This document shows positions 47,015 through 57,618 of a stretch of 64,000 bases of DNA, one piece after another. The DNA comes from Citrobacter sp. FP75 (GTDB taxonomy: Bacteria > Pseudomonadota > Gammaproteobacteria > Enterobacterales > Enterobacteriaceae): the NCBI RefSeq assembly GCF_018342065.1, contig NZ_JAFDOE010000003.1:62001-126000 (forward strand), read 5' to 3'. Every line of letters begins with the position of its first letter. Within the stretch, counting starts at the first letter, position 1. The notes beneath the pieces are model-generated. The model was not told where the DNA came from, did not search any database, and worked only from the letters and a program-made list of their open reading frames with translations. The position numbers were made by a program, and so were the translations under genes.

Positions 47015-49213
47015 ATGGCCCGAAGGGCGCGCTTTGTTATCTTGCTTGTGTTATTCGTTTCTGGCGCAGTTATTGCCGGGGACAATATTGTTGCGTCTGC
47101 AGCAACCAATAACATAAGCGAGTCTACGTTGCCCGATCTCGGCAGTGAGTCGGTACAAAAAGAACAGCATAATAACGAAGATCAATCCATTAAAGAGAAA
47201 GGTGCCGACTATTTTATTAACTCTGCGACACAAGGCTTTGAAAACCTGACGCCTGACGCGTTGAAATCACAGGCGCAAAGCTATTTGCAAAATCAAATTA
47301 CCTCCTCCACGCAATCGTATATAGAAGGATTAGTGTCACCGTACGGAAAAGTACGGACCAGTTTATCTGTTGGCGAAGGTGGCGATCTTGATGGTAGCTC
47401 TCTCGACTATTTTGTTCCTTTATACGACAAACAAAATACATTGATTTTTAGCCAAATCTCCGCGCAGCGTAAAGAGGAGCGGACCATTGGAAATATCGGT
47501 TTTGGCTTGCGTCAAAATGTGGGGGATTGGTTACTCGGCGGCAACGCTTTTTATGACTACGATTTTACCCGTGGGCACCGTCGCTTAGGTTTGGGCACTG
47601 AGGCATGGACAGATTATCTGAAGCTCTCTGGCAACTATTACCATCCACTTTCCGACTGGAAAGAGTCTGAGGATTTTGAGTTTTATGAAGAACGCCCCGC
47701 TCGGGGATGGGATATTCGGGCTGAAAGCTGGCTGCCATTTTATCCACAGATCGGTGGAAAATTAGTCTACGAGCAGTACTATGGCGATGAAGTGGCGTTA
47801 TTTGGTACCGACAATTTACAAAAAAATCCTCATGCGGTGACCATTGGTCTCAATTACACGCCTGTGCCGATGGTCACGATGGGGGCAGATTACAAAGCCG
47901 GTACCGGAGATAATGCCGACCTTAGCATCAACGCAACCGTCACCTATCAGTTAGGTACACCCCTGGCGGCTCAGCTTGATCCGGAAAACGTAAAAATTCA
48001 GCACTCTTTAATGGGCAGTCGTACCGATTTTGTCGAGCGTAATAATTTTATCGTTCTTGAATACCGTGAAAAAGATCCCCTTGATGTTGCATTATGGCTC
48101 AAAGCCGATGCGACCAATGTCCATCCTGAATGCGTAATTGAAGACACGCCTGAGTCTGCGGTAGGGCTGGAGAAATGTAAGTGGACGATCAATGCGCTTG
48201 TCTCTCATCACTACAAAATCATCTCCGCCTCCTGGCAGGCAAAAAATAATGCCAATCGCACATTAGTGATGCCAGTGGTAAAAGCTGATGCCCTCACTGA
48301 AGGGAATAATAATCGCTGGAATCTGGTCCTCCCTGCGTGGGTCAATGCGGATACAGAAGCACAGCGTACAGAGTTAAATACCTGGAAAGTGCGCATGACC
48401 CTGGAAGATGAAAAGGGGAATAAGCAAAACTCGGGTGCTGTGGAAATTACCGTCCAACAAGATCGTAAAATCGAATTGATTGTCGATAACGTCGCCGACG
48501 CCGATCGTACCGATCATAGCCATGAGGCCAGCGCTTTGGCGGATGGAGTCGATGGTGTTGTGATGGATGTACTGCTTACCGATTCATTTGGGGATGCGAC
48601 CGATCGTAACGGCAATGAGCTGGTAGATGAGGCTATGGCGCCTGAACTCTATGACAGCAATGACAAAAAGGTGACGCTTTCTTCCACCGCTTGTACCGCC
48701 GAATTGCCCTGCGTCTTCATTGCCAGCCGTGACAAAAAGGCGGGAACCGTCACGCTCTCCAGTACGCTTCCTGGTACGTTTCGCTGGAAAGCGAAGGAAG
48801 ACGCCTACGGCGACAGTAACTATGTTGACGTGACGTTTACCGGTGATGCGCTTGATGCGTTGAATGCGCTCATTTATCAAATGAAAACATCTTCTCCCGT
48901 TAATTTGATCGGCAAACAAGATAGGCATCCTGTCGTCAGTAATACCTATCGATTTGTACTGTGGCGTGATGCCAATAAAGACGGCGTTTTCCAAATGTCA
49001 GAACAACTGGCAGAAGATGAAATGGCGCTTTATGACTATCAGTGGGAATTTACCGGGCAAAGCGTGACGGGAAATACCGGAGCACAAGCCAATACCCGCA
49101 ATGAAGATCTGGTGTTGCCAGCAACGAATAGAGAGGCTGCGCAAAAATTCGCGGCTCATGAGCAGGATGGTATTCAGGGCTATGGCATACGCGTGGTGTA
49201 TAGCCAGAAATAG
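47015..49213 (+). CDS. sinH: Intimin/invasin-type inverse autotransporter SinH
   Basis: The 732-residue protein has a signal peptide (about 1-22) and an inverse-autotransporter beta-barrel (about 80-320) with typical motifs: SPYGKVRTSLSVGEGGDLDGSSLDYFVPLYD, GFGLRQNVGDWLLGGNAFYDYDFTRGHRRLGLG and GWDIRAESWLPFYPQIGGKL. Extracellular Ig-like regions follow, then a C-terminal module (640-732) shared with SinI. No LysM domain is evident. It should insert in the outer membrane via the Bam complex and display its C-terminal part. The ATG at 47015 has AGGAAC upstream; the ATG at 46994 lies in the control repeat. Length and neighbours agree with Salmonella SinH. Confidence 0.85.
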   Translation: MARRARFVILLVLFVSGAVIAGDNIVASAATNNISESTLPDLGSESVQKEQHNNEDQSIKEKGADYFINSATQGFENLTPDALKSQAQSYLQNQITSSTQSYIEGLVSPYGKVRTSLSVGEGGDLDGSSLDYFVPLYDKQNTLIFSQISAQRKEERTIGNIGFGLRQNVGDWLLGGNAFYDYDFTRGHRRLGLGTEAWTDYLKLSGNYYHPLSDWKESEDFEFYEERPARGWDIRAESWLPFYPQIGGKLVYEQYYGDEVALFGTDNLQKNPHAVTIGLNYTPVPMVTMGADYKAGTGDNADLSINATVTYQLGTPLAAQLDPENVKIQHSLMGSRTDFVERNNFIVLEYREKDPLDVALWLKADATNVHPECVIEDTPESAVGLEKCKWTINALVSHHYKIISASWQAKNNANRTLVMPVVKADALTEGNNNRWNLVLPAWVNADTEAQRTELNTWKVRMTLEDEKGNKQNSGAVEITVQQDRKIELIVDNVADADRTDHSHEASALADGVDGVVMDVLLTDSFGDATDRNGNELVDEAMAPELYDSNDKKVTLSSTACTAELPCVFIASRDKKAGTVTLSSTLPGTFRWKAKEDAYGDSNYVDVTFTGDALDALNALIYQMKTSSPVNLIGKQDRHPVVSNTYRFVLWRDANKDGVFQMSEQLAEDEMALYDYQWEFTGQSVTGNTGAQANTRNEDLVLPATNREAAQKFAAHEQDGIQGYGIRVVYSQK

Positions 49214-49271
49214 TGTCAGCGTGGTGGCTGACCAGCCAGTCGCTGAATGTTGAAGAAAAAGGAGAATCTTA

Positions 49272-50228
49272 ATGCAATCAGTATTAAAACGGCGACTGAC
49301 GAAGGTCGCACTGGCATTGGCTGTGGCAGGGTATTGTGCTGTGCCTGCGGTCGCAGCTAATGGGAATCTGAAAGCCGGTCAGTGGCAAAGCGCGACAGAA
49401 AGTACCGATACTATTCAAGGGACTATCCCGTGGATTACGCGGGCTGCGGATAAAACGGCGGAAACGGATAAAGCACATGTCACGGTGACAATTGACCGCG
49501 GTAGTCGAACCGTGGCGACTGAAGGTGACCGGCAGTTTCACGCGGGCGACAAAGTGACAGTCAACTGGGCTATCGGCGATACGGAAGGTGACCTGGATGC
49601 GGATAACACGGCGACCAAAGCGACAGTGCAGTGGATGAGCTATAGCGATCAGAATGGCGGCGATGCAAAAGAGGTAGGTACAAAAGGCAGCGACACCTAT
49701 GAAATTCAGGCTACGGATGCCGATCGTTACATCGGTATTAAGATTACGCCGACCACAACCACCGGCGATCCAAATGTTGCTACGGAATTGCTGCTAAACG
49801 ATCTGTCGACCAACGCTGGCGGTGGTTCTGACGATGATGACATTCCGGAAGGTCCGGTGGTCGATGAAAACGTCCATGTCGTTATCTACGAGGCGGGTTC
49901 AACAACCAACCTGCTGGGTACGAGCACCAAACTTAAAACCAACGCCACCTATAAAGTGCTGCTGTGGAAAGATAAAAACGCCAGTGGTACTTACGATGCA
50001 GGTGAAGAGGTTACCAGCGAATACAACTACCGCTGGAAATTCACCGGTAACAGTCTGCAGTTGGGCACTATGGGTGGGATTGTCAACGCTACCTACAACA
50101 ATAGCGATCTGGTTATTCCGCTTACCAATGCCGAAGCGAAGGCTGCCTTCGATTATGCCGATGGCGTTACCCTCGGCAACGATGGCGTCCAGGGATATGG
50201 CTTGTCTATCGACTATCAACGCAAATAA
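49272..50228 (+). CDS. sinI: SinI-like exported protein
   Basis: The 318-residue protein has a clear signal peptide (about 1-28, ending PAVA). The mature N-terminus (LKAGQWQ, 33-39) resembles that of the following giant protein. A middle domain (about 60-185) with GDKVTVNWAIGD looks Ig-like, followed by an acidic linker with GGGSDDDDIPEG. Residues 221-318 form the same module as the end of SinH, including a 12-residue EF-hand-like loop from Asp234 to Glu245. No membrane anchor or lipobox is visible. GGAG precedes the start, and the gene sits 58 bases after sinH, presumably in one operon. The name follows the Salmonella neighbour order; function is not established. Confidence 0.7.
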   Translation: MQSVLKRRLTKVALALAVAGYCAVPAVAANGNLKAGQWQSATESTDTIQGTIPWITRAADKTAETDKAHVTVTIDRGSRTVATEGDRQFHAGDKVTVNWAIGDTEGDLDADNTATKATVQWMSYSDQNGGDAKEVGTKGSDTYEIQATDADRYIGIKITPTTTTGDPNVATELLLNDLSTNAGGGSDDDDIPEGPVVDENVHVVIYEAGSTTNLLGTSTKLKTNATYKVLLWKDKNASGTYDAGEEVTSEYNYRWKFTGNSLQLGTMGGIVNATYNNSDLVIPLTNAEAKAAFDYADGVTLGNDGVQGYGLSIDYQRK

Positions 50229-50240
50229 AACCGTGCAAGA

Positions 50241-50265
50241 CCGCTTCCTTCGGGGAGCGGTTTTT
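50241..50265 (+). terminator. sinI terminator
   Basis: CCGCTTCC-TTCG-GGGAGCGG followed by TTTTT is a good intrinsic terminator, separating sinHI from the giant gene. Confidence 0.85.
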
Positions 50266-50272
50266 CCGCTCG

Positions 50273-50299
50273 CTTTGCTTAACTCTGGGTTAAGCAAAG
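50273..50299. repeat. 11-bp perfect inverted repeat before the giant gene
   Basis: CTTTGCTTAAC and GTTAAGCAAAG pair perfectly around TCTGG, directly after the sinI terminator and about 65 bases before the next start codon. It has no T-run. Confidence 0.8.
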
Positions 50300-50362
50300 T
50301 GTGTTGAAACGCGACCACAGAATAAATGGGGAGCGACTGCTCATGGATGGGGGAACTGGCAG

Positions 50363-53300
50363 GTGAATAAAGTTTATCGCTCTTTACTGGCGCTAGCTCT
50401 GTTAATGGGTGCAGTGCCGGTACTTTCTGCATTGAAAAGTGGGGCATGGCAGGAATTGGGCTTAGCGACGGACGCGATAAACGGCACCCCGCCGGTGGCG
50501 GACAGCGCATATGTTCCGGTTTATCAGGGCAGCGTTGTGCTCACTCCCGGTGAAGCGCACGCCGTTGCATTCAGCGCGATGCCGCGCGATTTCAGCGTTG
50601 ATGATTCCGCCAGCGCACTGCAACTGACTAACCCGCTCGATACTGAGGGCGATTTTTTCGCCATACCGCCGCTGCGCTGGGAAAGTGAACAGGCACCCGC
50701 TATCAGTTTAGTCTGGGCAGATGCCGCCACACCGGATGAACCGCTTAACCCACAGCCGGTCGCCAATAAAACGTTCTGTGTGCAGAATATGTCCGGCGGG
50801 CATTACGTCGTCTGGCCACAGCTTGAAGATAGCAGCATGCTGCCCGCGCTTTACCTCACCACTTCGACGGGAACACCGAACAGCAATACGGTTGCCTTAA
50901 CAGAACAAAAAGTAGCGATTGACGTTGCCGCCGCCGTGGGTGAACCGCTTTCCGTGAGCGCCAGCAACATGGATGAGACGCTCCGGGCAGCAAAAGTAAA
51001 AGTGGGCGAGAGCATCACGCTGACCGTTACCACCCGCGATTGCGCCGGTAACGTAGTGGGCAACACCGCATTTATTATTACCCGCAGCGATGCGCTTAAC
51101 CGCCAGGGCGTAGTTAACAATACGGCACCGGTACACGTCGGTGATACGGAACTGACCACCATGGCGACGGAATACCACGGCGTTACGGGCGCTGATGGCA
51201 AAGCGACGGTGACCATCACCCAGGCAAATGGTCCCGGCGTGAAAACCACGTTGACGGTGATGCCGGTAAACAATACGGCGCTAAAAGACAGCGTCGATGT
51301 CATTTTCAGCACCCTTACCAGCCCGGACAGCGACAAAGCGGCGATGTGGGGGCATATGGAAGAAAGCTCCACGGCAAACATCGATGGCGTAACCTATACC
51401 TTCACGCGTCCAAAACTGGCGGCGGAAACCAGTGGTACCAGTGGCACATTTGTTGCCAGCAATGAAAGTTGGGCGCAGTTTACCTGGAATGGCGCAGATA
51501 ACCACTGCGCTATTTTGCCTGATGCTGAACAGCTGGTGGCGCTGCGGAGCGCGCATAATATTGCGCAGACCTACCCCGGCTGGCCGATTGATACCTACTG
51601 GTCGTCCACGAAAGATCAGCTCGATATTTATCACTATGCCGCCAATATGGACAGTGGCGTGGTGATACGAGAAAGCAATAGCACGGCTTTACTGGTGAGC
51701 TGCGTGGATAAAGCACTGCCTTTAGCGTATCCACAAATCACGCTTTCTCCCGATGCGCCATACAAGGCGGAAGTCGGCGAGATGATTGATGTGGTAGCCA
51801 GCGTGGTTGACCGGAACACCAATAAACCGTTGCCTTATCGCTATCTTGAACTGTTTGTCGACCCCGCCTCTAACCGTAAAGGGGAGCATAAAGATGAATG
51901 GGATAATCAGCGGGTCGTTGTCCGTAGCGATGATATGCGAGCATCGTCCCCGGAACACTATACCGGAGTAACGGACGCGAACGGTCAGGTACATTTGTCG
52001 TTAAGCCACGACAGCGGTGTGGGGGTGGAAACGCCAATCCGTATTGTGATGCCGGATGATGAAGGCGCAAGCATCACGCTTCCCTTTAATGTGATTTTTA
52101 CGGTGATAACCAGCCCGGACGTCGACGGAGCTAATATGTATGGCCATATGCAACGGGGCATTGTGGAGAAGGGGAATCTCTATAAGCGTCCGTTACTGGC
52201 GTCCGAAGCAAGTCATAAAACCGGTCAGCAAAGTGAAAATAGCGAAGAATGGGCTACCTTTGATTCCCTTACTGCGGCTACCAGCCAGTGTGGAACAGGA
52301 CAAGTGCCTGACACCGGCACACTTGGGGGGCTCTACAGCGCGCACCCTGATAATCAGCTCCTGACCGAATACGGCTGGCCGACGGCATCGGGTACGTATA
52401 TTGCCGATGATGCCGCGCAGATGGCGTATTTCGATCTGGGCGATGGCAGTAAAGGTATCGGTGGAGCGACACACTATCTGGCCTGTTCTGCCAATGAAAT
52501 GGTGGCTCAACTGAGCGTCTATTTCAATGACGATGTTTCGTTGCGCACGCCCGTCGCCAAAGTAGGCGAGCAAATCAAAATGAACGTCCATTCACAAAAT
52601 GCACTGAATGGAACGACGATAGCGAATGTGAAGTTTTCAGTCACCATGGCGCTCGGCAAAAATCGAAGTGGGATGACCACCGGTTTTACCGACCCAAGTC
52701 AGGGCGAATTGCTGTTTGACAGCGTTGCCTATGGCGCGGGGGCGTCGTCAATGATGTATGAGGGGACGACGGATGCTAACGGTGATGCGCAAATCATTCT
52801 TGAACAACCGCGCGGCGTGGGCCTGCTTACTCAGTTGAACGTGGCTCCGGCTAACTCACTGCTCAATACGCCTATCTCCCGTAGCGTCAAATTTACTGTC
52901 CCAACCAGCCCGGATACGCCAAGCGCCAATATGTGGGGGCATATGGCGGACGTCGTAACGGTAGATAATCTCTCGTTTGAACGACCTAAACTGGCGGCAG
53001 AGGTGGGGGCTACCCGAACCCAGGGGGAAGCGAATGAAACCTGGGCCCGCGTAATGCATACCGATGCGCAGGGAAACACCGACGCCGGGGGATGTGCGCT
53101 TAATCGCCTGCCGCGTATCGATCAACTTACCGCACTGTACAGCGCCAATAGCGGCGGCACGATGCATACCGATGCCGGGTGGCCGATAAATCTTAATTAC
53201 TGGTCGGCAACGTATGCCAGCCAGGCAAGCTGGCAGCAGATATCGTTGACCAGCGGCGACAAAGCGGTCGGTGGCGACGTTTCGGATTACGTCAGTTGCC

Positions 53301-56300
53301 TGACCAGCGATAATCCGGTGGCGGCGTCCATCACCATTGAACCGGTGGACGCGTCGCAGTGGTATGACAATAACGTTAATCGCGTGCATGCGGTGAAGGT
53401 GAAGAAAGGCGAGACGCTACAACTGAAGGTCACGGTGAAAGACGCCAGCGGTAACCCGGTATCGGATGCGGCGTTTGTGCTGAGCCGTGGCGATGGTTAC
53501 ACCCGAAGTAATGTGAAACATGCCGCTGGCAGTGGTGACAGTATTGTGTCGCCGGTGGTCATTGACGGCGAATCTGTTAACGACACGGCGACGAAAATTG
53601 GCGGCCTGACGGGCGTGGACGGTAGCAAAATTATTAATGTGACCCGCCCGGATACGCACGGCACTAAAGTGGCGATAACGGCGGCGCTGTATGGCAATGA
53701 CAGCGTGAGTGCCAGTCTTGATACCATCTTTACGGTGGTTACCAGCCCCGACTCGGATAAGGCGGCTCTGTGGGGACATATGGCGGACACGCTGACGGCG
53801 GCAGACGGCACGATCTACCACCGGCCGCTGCTGTACGCGGAGCTGAGTAATACCCTCAGTGTGGTGAGTTATACGGAAGATAACGAGGCATGGACCCGGT
53901 TTTACGGACCCGATGGTCGCAAGAACAATGCGGAGATGTGCGCCGCCGGATATTACCCTGCCATTGACGGCCTGGACGCGCTTTATCGCCAATACCCGGA
54001 CAGACGCATCAAGACGGCGCAGGGCTGGCCGATAGACTACTCCTACTGGAGTGGCAGCTATGCGAGTCAGTTTTCTTCTGAAGCGCCCATCAATTTTTAT
54101 GTCGTCGATCTGGATGATGGCAGCCATCATTCTGTGTCGGCAAAGGATGCCAGCGCCATGCAGTACCAGATTTGTACGAGTACGGAAGCTGCACTGGCAA
54201 CGACGATTGCGCTGACCTCGACGATGGCAATGGATGAAACCGCGCAGGCGGTGAAAGTGAAGACGGGTGAAAGAGTGCCGTTAACGATCACCACCAAGGA
54301 TGCTGCGGGTAACCCGGTCGGGAACACGGCGTTTACGTTGACGCGAGATCAAGGCTCCAGACGCGGTAACAACGCCATTAGTTCCTGGCCAATACCCGTC
54401 ATGCAGCTGGTACTGGCCGGACAGGCGTCGCAGGACTGGCTTTATAACGGTACCTATTATGGCGTCACGGGATCGGACGGTACGCTGTCCTTTGATCTGG
54501 GTGAAGATACTGGGCCGGGGTTGAAGACGGTGCTGAACGCCAGCTTGTATAAAACCCCTGCGGCAACCTCGTTGCTGTCGACAGTGTTTACCGTGCTCAC
54601 CAGTCCTGACAGCAACAAATCCCAGATGTGGGGGCATATGCCGGAGACCTTCACCGCCAGCAACGGCGCGGAATTTATGCGCCCAAGGCTGATGCCTGAG
54701 CTGGATTCAGAAACGGATACGGCGGGGCTCATTCAAAATAATGAAATGTGGTACACGGTGAAAAATGTAAATAGCGGGCGCGGGGCCTGTACGATGAGCC
54801 AAATGCCGACGGCGGCCGATTTAACGTCGCTGTATAACGATCACCCGGATGGCGCATTAATCGCTGATTACGGTCTCCCGATGATCGTGTCGTATGGGTG
54901 GTGGGCGGGTAATAAGACGCTAAGCGGCCAATCGTTATTATATCAATACATTAATTTTCAAAACGGTATCATGAAAACAACGACATCTTCGTCCCCGACC
55001 AACGTAGCGCAGATGTGTCTGACGGCAAAACGTGAGTATGTCATTACGCTTGACTCCTCCACATCATGGAATGAGAAGTACGCGAGCTTCATGGCGAAGA
55101 AAGGCGAAACGATACCGGTGACGGTTACTGTAACCAATGCCACTGGCGTCCCACAGGCAAATACCACAGTAGTACTGAATCGTTCTGCATCGACCACACG
55201 TGCTAATACGGCGATAACGAGCACTGCGGCTTATATGACGTTGACGCCCGTTGCGCCTGCAGGGAGCGCGACGAGTTTCAATACCAGTTCGTCGAAATGG
55301 TATGGGGTGACGGATGCTGACGGTAAGGTGCAATTGACGTTAGCTCAGAACAATTCGAGCGGTCTGAAAACGACGGTAACCGCCTCGGTGGAGGGGGACA
55401 GTTTAGCCAAGGTCAGCAAAGATATGATCTTTACCGTTATCACCAGTCCGGACAGCGATAAGGCCACCATGTGGGGTCATATGCCGGAAACGGTGACCAA
55501 TAGCGCAGGCGTTACATTCCATCGCCCTTATCTGGCGGCGGAGACGTCGGACTATACTTCCAGCGTGACCAGCAGCAATGAACTCTGGCCGCGGAGAGCG
55601 AGATCCTCCACGCTGACGGCAGGGACGTCCGATTGCGATGAGGCGTACCAGCCTTTATTAAGCGATCTGCAAACATTGTATGCAGATAATCCCAGCGGAG
55701 CGTTGTTTGAACGTTATGGTTGGCCAGTGAAAGAAAAATGGTACTGGTTTGCGGTAGATCGCGCGGCGAATACCGGGAACTATCAGTCTGTGCGGCTGGA
55801 TTCGGGCGACGTTGCGTCAAACGGTACGGTGTATACCGCGGGGGCGCAGGTTTGCCTGGTCGACCCTCATCCCGCGTTGCCCGCGACGATTGAACTGACT
55901 TCCACTATTGCCATCGACACGGCAAGTGATGCCTTGAAGGTGAAAAAAGGCGAAGAGATTCCGCTGACTATCATTATAAAAGATAGCAACGGTAATCCGG
56001 CTGCAAATAAAGCATTTACGATTTCGCGCGGTCAAGGCTTTTCTCGCCGAGGGAATTCGAATACCAGCGGGAACGGCGGTGCGACGGACGATCTTACGCT
56101 TGAGCAACTGACGCCAACGGCGACAACGGCGCTACTGAAGGATTATCTCGCTGTTTATCACGGCGTGACCGGTGCGGATGGTAAGGCGACGTTTAGCCTG
56201 CGCCAGGACACTGCCCTGGGGCTGAAAACGGCGATCTCGGCGAAGATGGACGATTATCCTAATTTGACCTCTTCGCTTAACGTGATCTTTACCGTGATTT

Positions 56301-57568
56301 CCAGCCCGGATAGCGACAAGGCCGAATACTGGGGGCATATGCCGGAAACGGTGACCAGCAGCGACGGCGTGGTATTTAAGCGGCCACTGCTGGCGGCTGA
56401 GGCGCCGTCGAAAGACAACACTTCAGGCGCTTACAATGGCAATGAGATTTGGCCGATATTTAATCATAATGGCTCAGGGCTGGCGAGCAAATCGGGCTGC
56501 CCTGATAACAACCAGCCGACATTGAGCGAGATGCAAAAACTCTACAGTGATTATCCTGATGGTCAATTGGGAGAACAGTATGGCTGGCCTGTCGTAAATT
56601 TTACCTGGTGGGTTCTCGACAGAGCGGGTCTGTCTTACCAGAGTATAGACCTTCAAAAAGGTAATATTCACGTGAAGGGTTCCTCTGGCGATGATCGGAC
56701 AGATCAGACGCTGGTTTGCCTGGTAAATCAGCGGGCACCCGTCGCGGCGATTACGCTAACTTCATCGGCGATGGACGTGGATAAACAGGCGGCAGTGGCC
56801 AAAAAGGATGAATCGCTTCCTATGACCGTCACAGTGAAAGACAGCGCGGGTAATCCAGTGATGAGCCAGGAATTTACGCTGTCGCGCGGTGACGCGCTGT
56901 CGCGTGCTGGCGATGTCGTCACGTTGTACGGTCGAGATGACCTCAGATTACAGCAGATATCGCCTTTCTCAGAAACTCTTTCGATGACCACTAACACTGT
57001 TGTCTTTCACGGCGTCACCGGCCCTGACGGTACGGCGACGTTCGAGCTGCGCCAGGACCAGAGTGTCGGGTTGAAAACCATGCTAACGGCGACGCTATCG
57101 AGTGATACGACAATCCACTCCACGCTGGGTGCTATTTTCACCATACTGACTAGCCCGGATACGGATAAGGCGATTTACTGGGGACACATGGCGGAGACGG
57201 CCGCGGTAGAGGGTAAAACTCTCCATCGGCCGTTATTGCTGGCGGAGTTGCCATCGGGTGCAACGGCTGTAGGGCATATAGGCATTAGCGGCGAAACATG
57301 GGCGTTGGCTCATACAATCGATGCCGCCGGATGGGATCTTGCCGCCCAGTGCGGCAGCCTGCTGAAGGCGCCAACCTATGATGAGCTGAATGAACTGCAT
57401 GCCGTACCATTTAGCGCATTGGGCTGGCCGGCGTCGCCGTCTTTTCCGTATCTTTCGCGTAGCCCGGCAAGCGGCGATCTCTACTGCGGGGTTGAAGAAG
57501 CAAGCGGCAACATGAACTGCGGAATACACAAATCCAGTACGGCAGGTTTTGCGACCTGCCTGCCGTGA
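50363..57568 (+). CDS. RatB-like giant repeat adhesin
   Basis: The 2401-residue exported protein has a signal peptide (about 1-22) and a mature start LKSGAWQ like SinI. After an N-terminal region and a first Ig-like domain (about 205-319), eight units begin at residues 320, 584, 849, 1128, 1414, 1695, 1981 and 2264. Each starts SPDxxxxxxWGHM (YGHM in the second) and has two cysteines bracketing a GWP...YW region, like the C-type-lectin-like D5 domain of invasins. Units 1-7 then carry a Big_1-like domain (KVGE..LTVTVKDxxGNPV ... [13 protein letters not shown]). No barrel, lipobox, membrane helix or sortase signal is visible. The start is GTG behind GGGGGAA. Overall it resembles Salmonella RatA/RatB of the CS54 island; adhesion is inferred. 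Confidence 0.75.
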   Translation: MNKVYRSLLALALLMGAVPVLSALKSGAWQELGLATDAINGTPPVADSAYVPVYQGSVVLTPGEAHAVAFSAMPRDFSVDDSASALQLTNPLDTEGDFFAIPPLRWESEQAPAISLVWADAATPDEPLNPQPVANKTFCVQNMSGGHYVVWPQLEDSSMLPALYLTTSTGTPNSNTVALTEQKVAIDVAAAVGEPLSVSASNMDETLRAAKVKVGESITLTVTTRDCAGNVVGNTAFIITRSDALNRQGVVNNTAPVHVGDTELTTMATEYHGVTGADGKATVTITQANGPGVKTTLTVMPVNNTALKDSVDVIFSTLTSPDSDKAAMWGHMEESSTANIDGVTYTFTRPKLAAETSGTSGTFVASNESWAQFTWNGADNHCAILPDAEQLVALRSAHNIAQTYPGWPIDTYWSSTKDQLDIYHYAANMDSGVVIRESNSTALLVSCVDKALPLAYPQITLSPDAPYKAEVGEMIDVVASVVDRNTNKPLPYRYLELFVDPASNRKGEHKDEWDNQRVVVRSDDMRASSPEHYTGVTDANGQVHLSLSHDSGVGVETPIRIVMPDDEGASITLPFNVIFTVITSPDVDGANMYGHMQRGIVEKGNLYKRPLLASEASHKTGQQSENSEEWATFDSLTAATSQCGTGQVPDTGTLGGLYSAHPDNQLLTEYGWPTASGTYIADDAAQMAYFDLGDGSKGIGGATHYLACSANEMVAQLSVYFNDDVSLRTPVAKVGEQIKMNVHSQNALNGTTIANVKFSVTMALGKNRSGMTTGFTDPSQGELLFDSVAYGAGASSMMYEGTTDANGDAQIILEQPRGVGLLTQLNVAPANSLLNTPISRSVKFTVPTSPDTPSANMWGHMADVVTVDNLSFERPKLAAEVGATRTQGEANETWARVMHTDAQGNTDAGGCALNRLPRIDQLTALYSANSGGTMHTDAGWPINLNYWSATYASQASWQQISLTSGDKAVGGDVSDYVSCLTSDNPVAASITIEPVDASQWYDNNVNRVHAVKVKKGETLQLKVTVKDASGNPVSDAAFVLSRGDGYTRSNVKHAAGSGDSIVSPVVIDGESVNDTATKIGGLTGVDGSKIINVTRPDTHGTKVAITAALYGNDSVSASLDTIFTVVTSPDSDKAALWGHMADTLTAADGTIYHRPLLYAELSNTLSVVSYTEDNEAWTRFYGPDGRKNNAEMCAAGYYPAIDGLDALYRQYPDRRIKTAQGWPIDYSYWSGSYASQFSSEAPINFYVVDLDDGSHHSVSAKDASAMQYQICTSTEAALATTIALTSTMAMDETAQAVKVKTGERVPLTITTKDAAGNPVGNTAFTLTRDQGSRRGNNAISSWPIPVMQLVLAGQASQDWLYNGTYYGVTGSDGTLSFDLGEDTGPGLKTVLNASLYKTPAATSLLSTVFTVLTSPDSNKSQMWGHMPETFTASNGAEFMRPRLMPELDSETDTAGLIQNNEMWYTVKNVNSGRGACTMSQMPTAADLTSLYNDHPDGALIADYGLPMIVSYGWWAGNKTLSGQSLLYQYINFQNGIMKTTTSSSPTNVAQMCLTAKREYVITLDSSTSWNEKYASFMAKKGETIPVTVTVTNATGVPQANTTVVLNRSASTTRANTAITSTAAYMTLTPVAPAGSATSFNTSSSKWYGVTDADGKVQLTLAQNNSSGLKTTVTASVEGDSLAKVSKDMIFTVITSPDSDKATMWGHMPETVTNSAGVTFHRPYLAAETSDYTSSVTSSNELWPRRARSSTLTAGTSDCDEAYQPLLSDLQTLYADNPSGALFERYGWPVKEKWYWFAVDRAANTGNYQSVRLDSGDVASNGTVYTAGAQVCLVDPHPALPATIELTSTIAIDTASDALKVKKGEEIPLTIIIKDSNGNPAANKAFTISRGQGFSRRGNSNTSGNGGATDDLTLEQLTPTATTALLKDYLAVYHGVTGADGKATFSLRQDTALGLKTAISAKMDDYPNLTSSLNVIFTVISSPDSDKAEYWGHMPETVTSSDGVVFKRPLLAAEAPSKDNTSGAYNGNEIWPIFNHNGSGLASKSGCPDNNQPTLSEMQKLYSDYPDGQLGEQYGWPVVNFTWWVLDRAGLSYQSIDLQKGNIHVKGSSGDDRTDQTLVCLVNQRAPVAAITLTSSAMDVDKQAAVAKKDESLPMTVTVKDSAGNPVMSQEFTLSRGDALSRAGDVVTLYGRDDLRLQQISPFSETLSMTTNTVVFHGVTGPDGTATFELRQDQSVGLKTMLTATLSSDTTIHSTLGAIFTILTSPDTDKAIYWGHMAETAAVEGKTLHRPLLLAELPSGATAVGHIGISGETWALAHTIDAAGWDLAAQCGSLLKAPTYDELNELHAVPFSALGWPASPSFPYLSRSPASGDLYCGVEEASGNMNCGIHKSSTAGFATCLP
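51320..57565 (+). repeat. Eight-unit tandem coding repeat
   Basis: Units begin at 51320, 52112, 52907, 53744, 54602, 55445, 56303 and 57152, so the periods are 792, 795, 837, 858, 843, 858 and 849 bases; the last unit is truncated after its lectin-like half. The copies are diverged at DNA level, with strongest identity around the AGCCCGGAC...TGGGG(G/A)CATATG segment. Confidence 0.9.
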
Positions 57569-57618
57569 GGTGTGGGTTAGCGGGTACGATTTTTAGCGCT
57601 GCGCCAGGCGACAGCGGG

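Noticed and set aside
51320-57565. CRISPR array or phage tail-fibre repeats
   Set aside because: The period is about 800-860 bases and in frame within one exported protein, with no spacers, cas genes or phage genes nearby.
46804-57568. Recent mobile element or prophage
   Set aside because: I find no integrase, transposase, terminal repeats or tRNA target at the borders, so only an old or homologously exchanged island can be argued.
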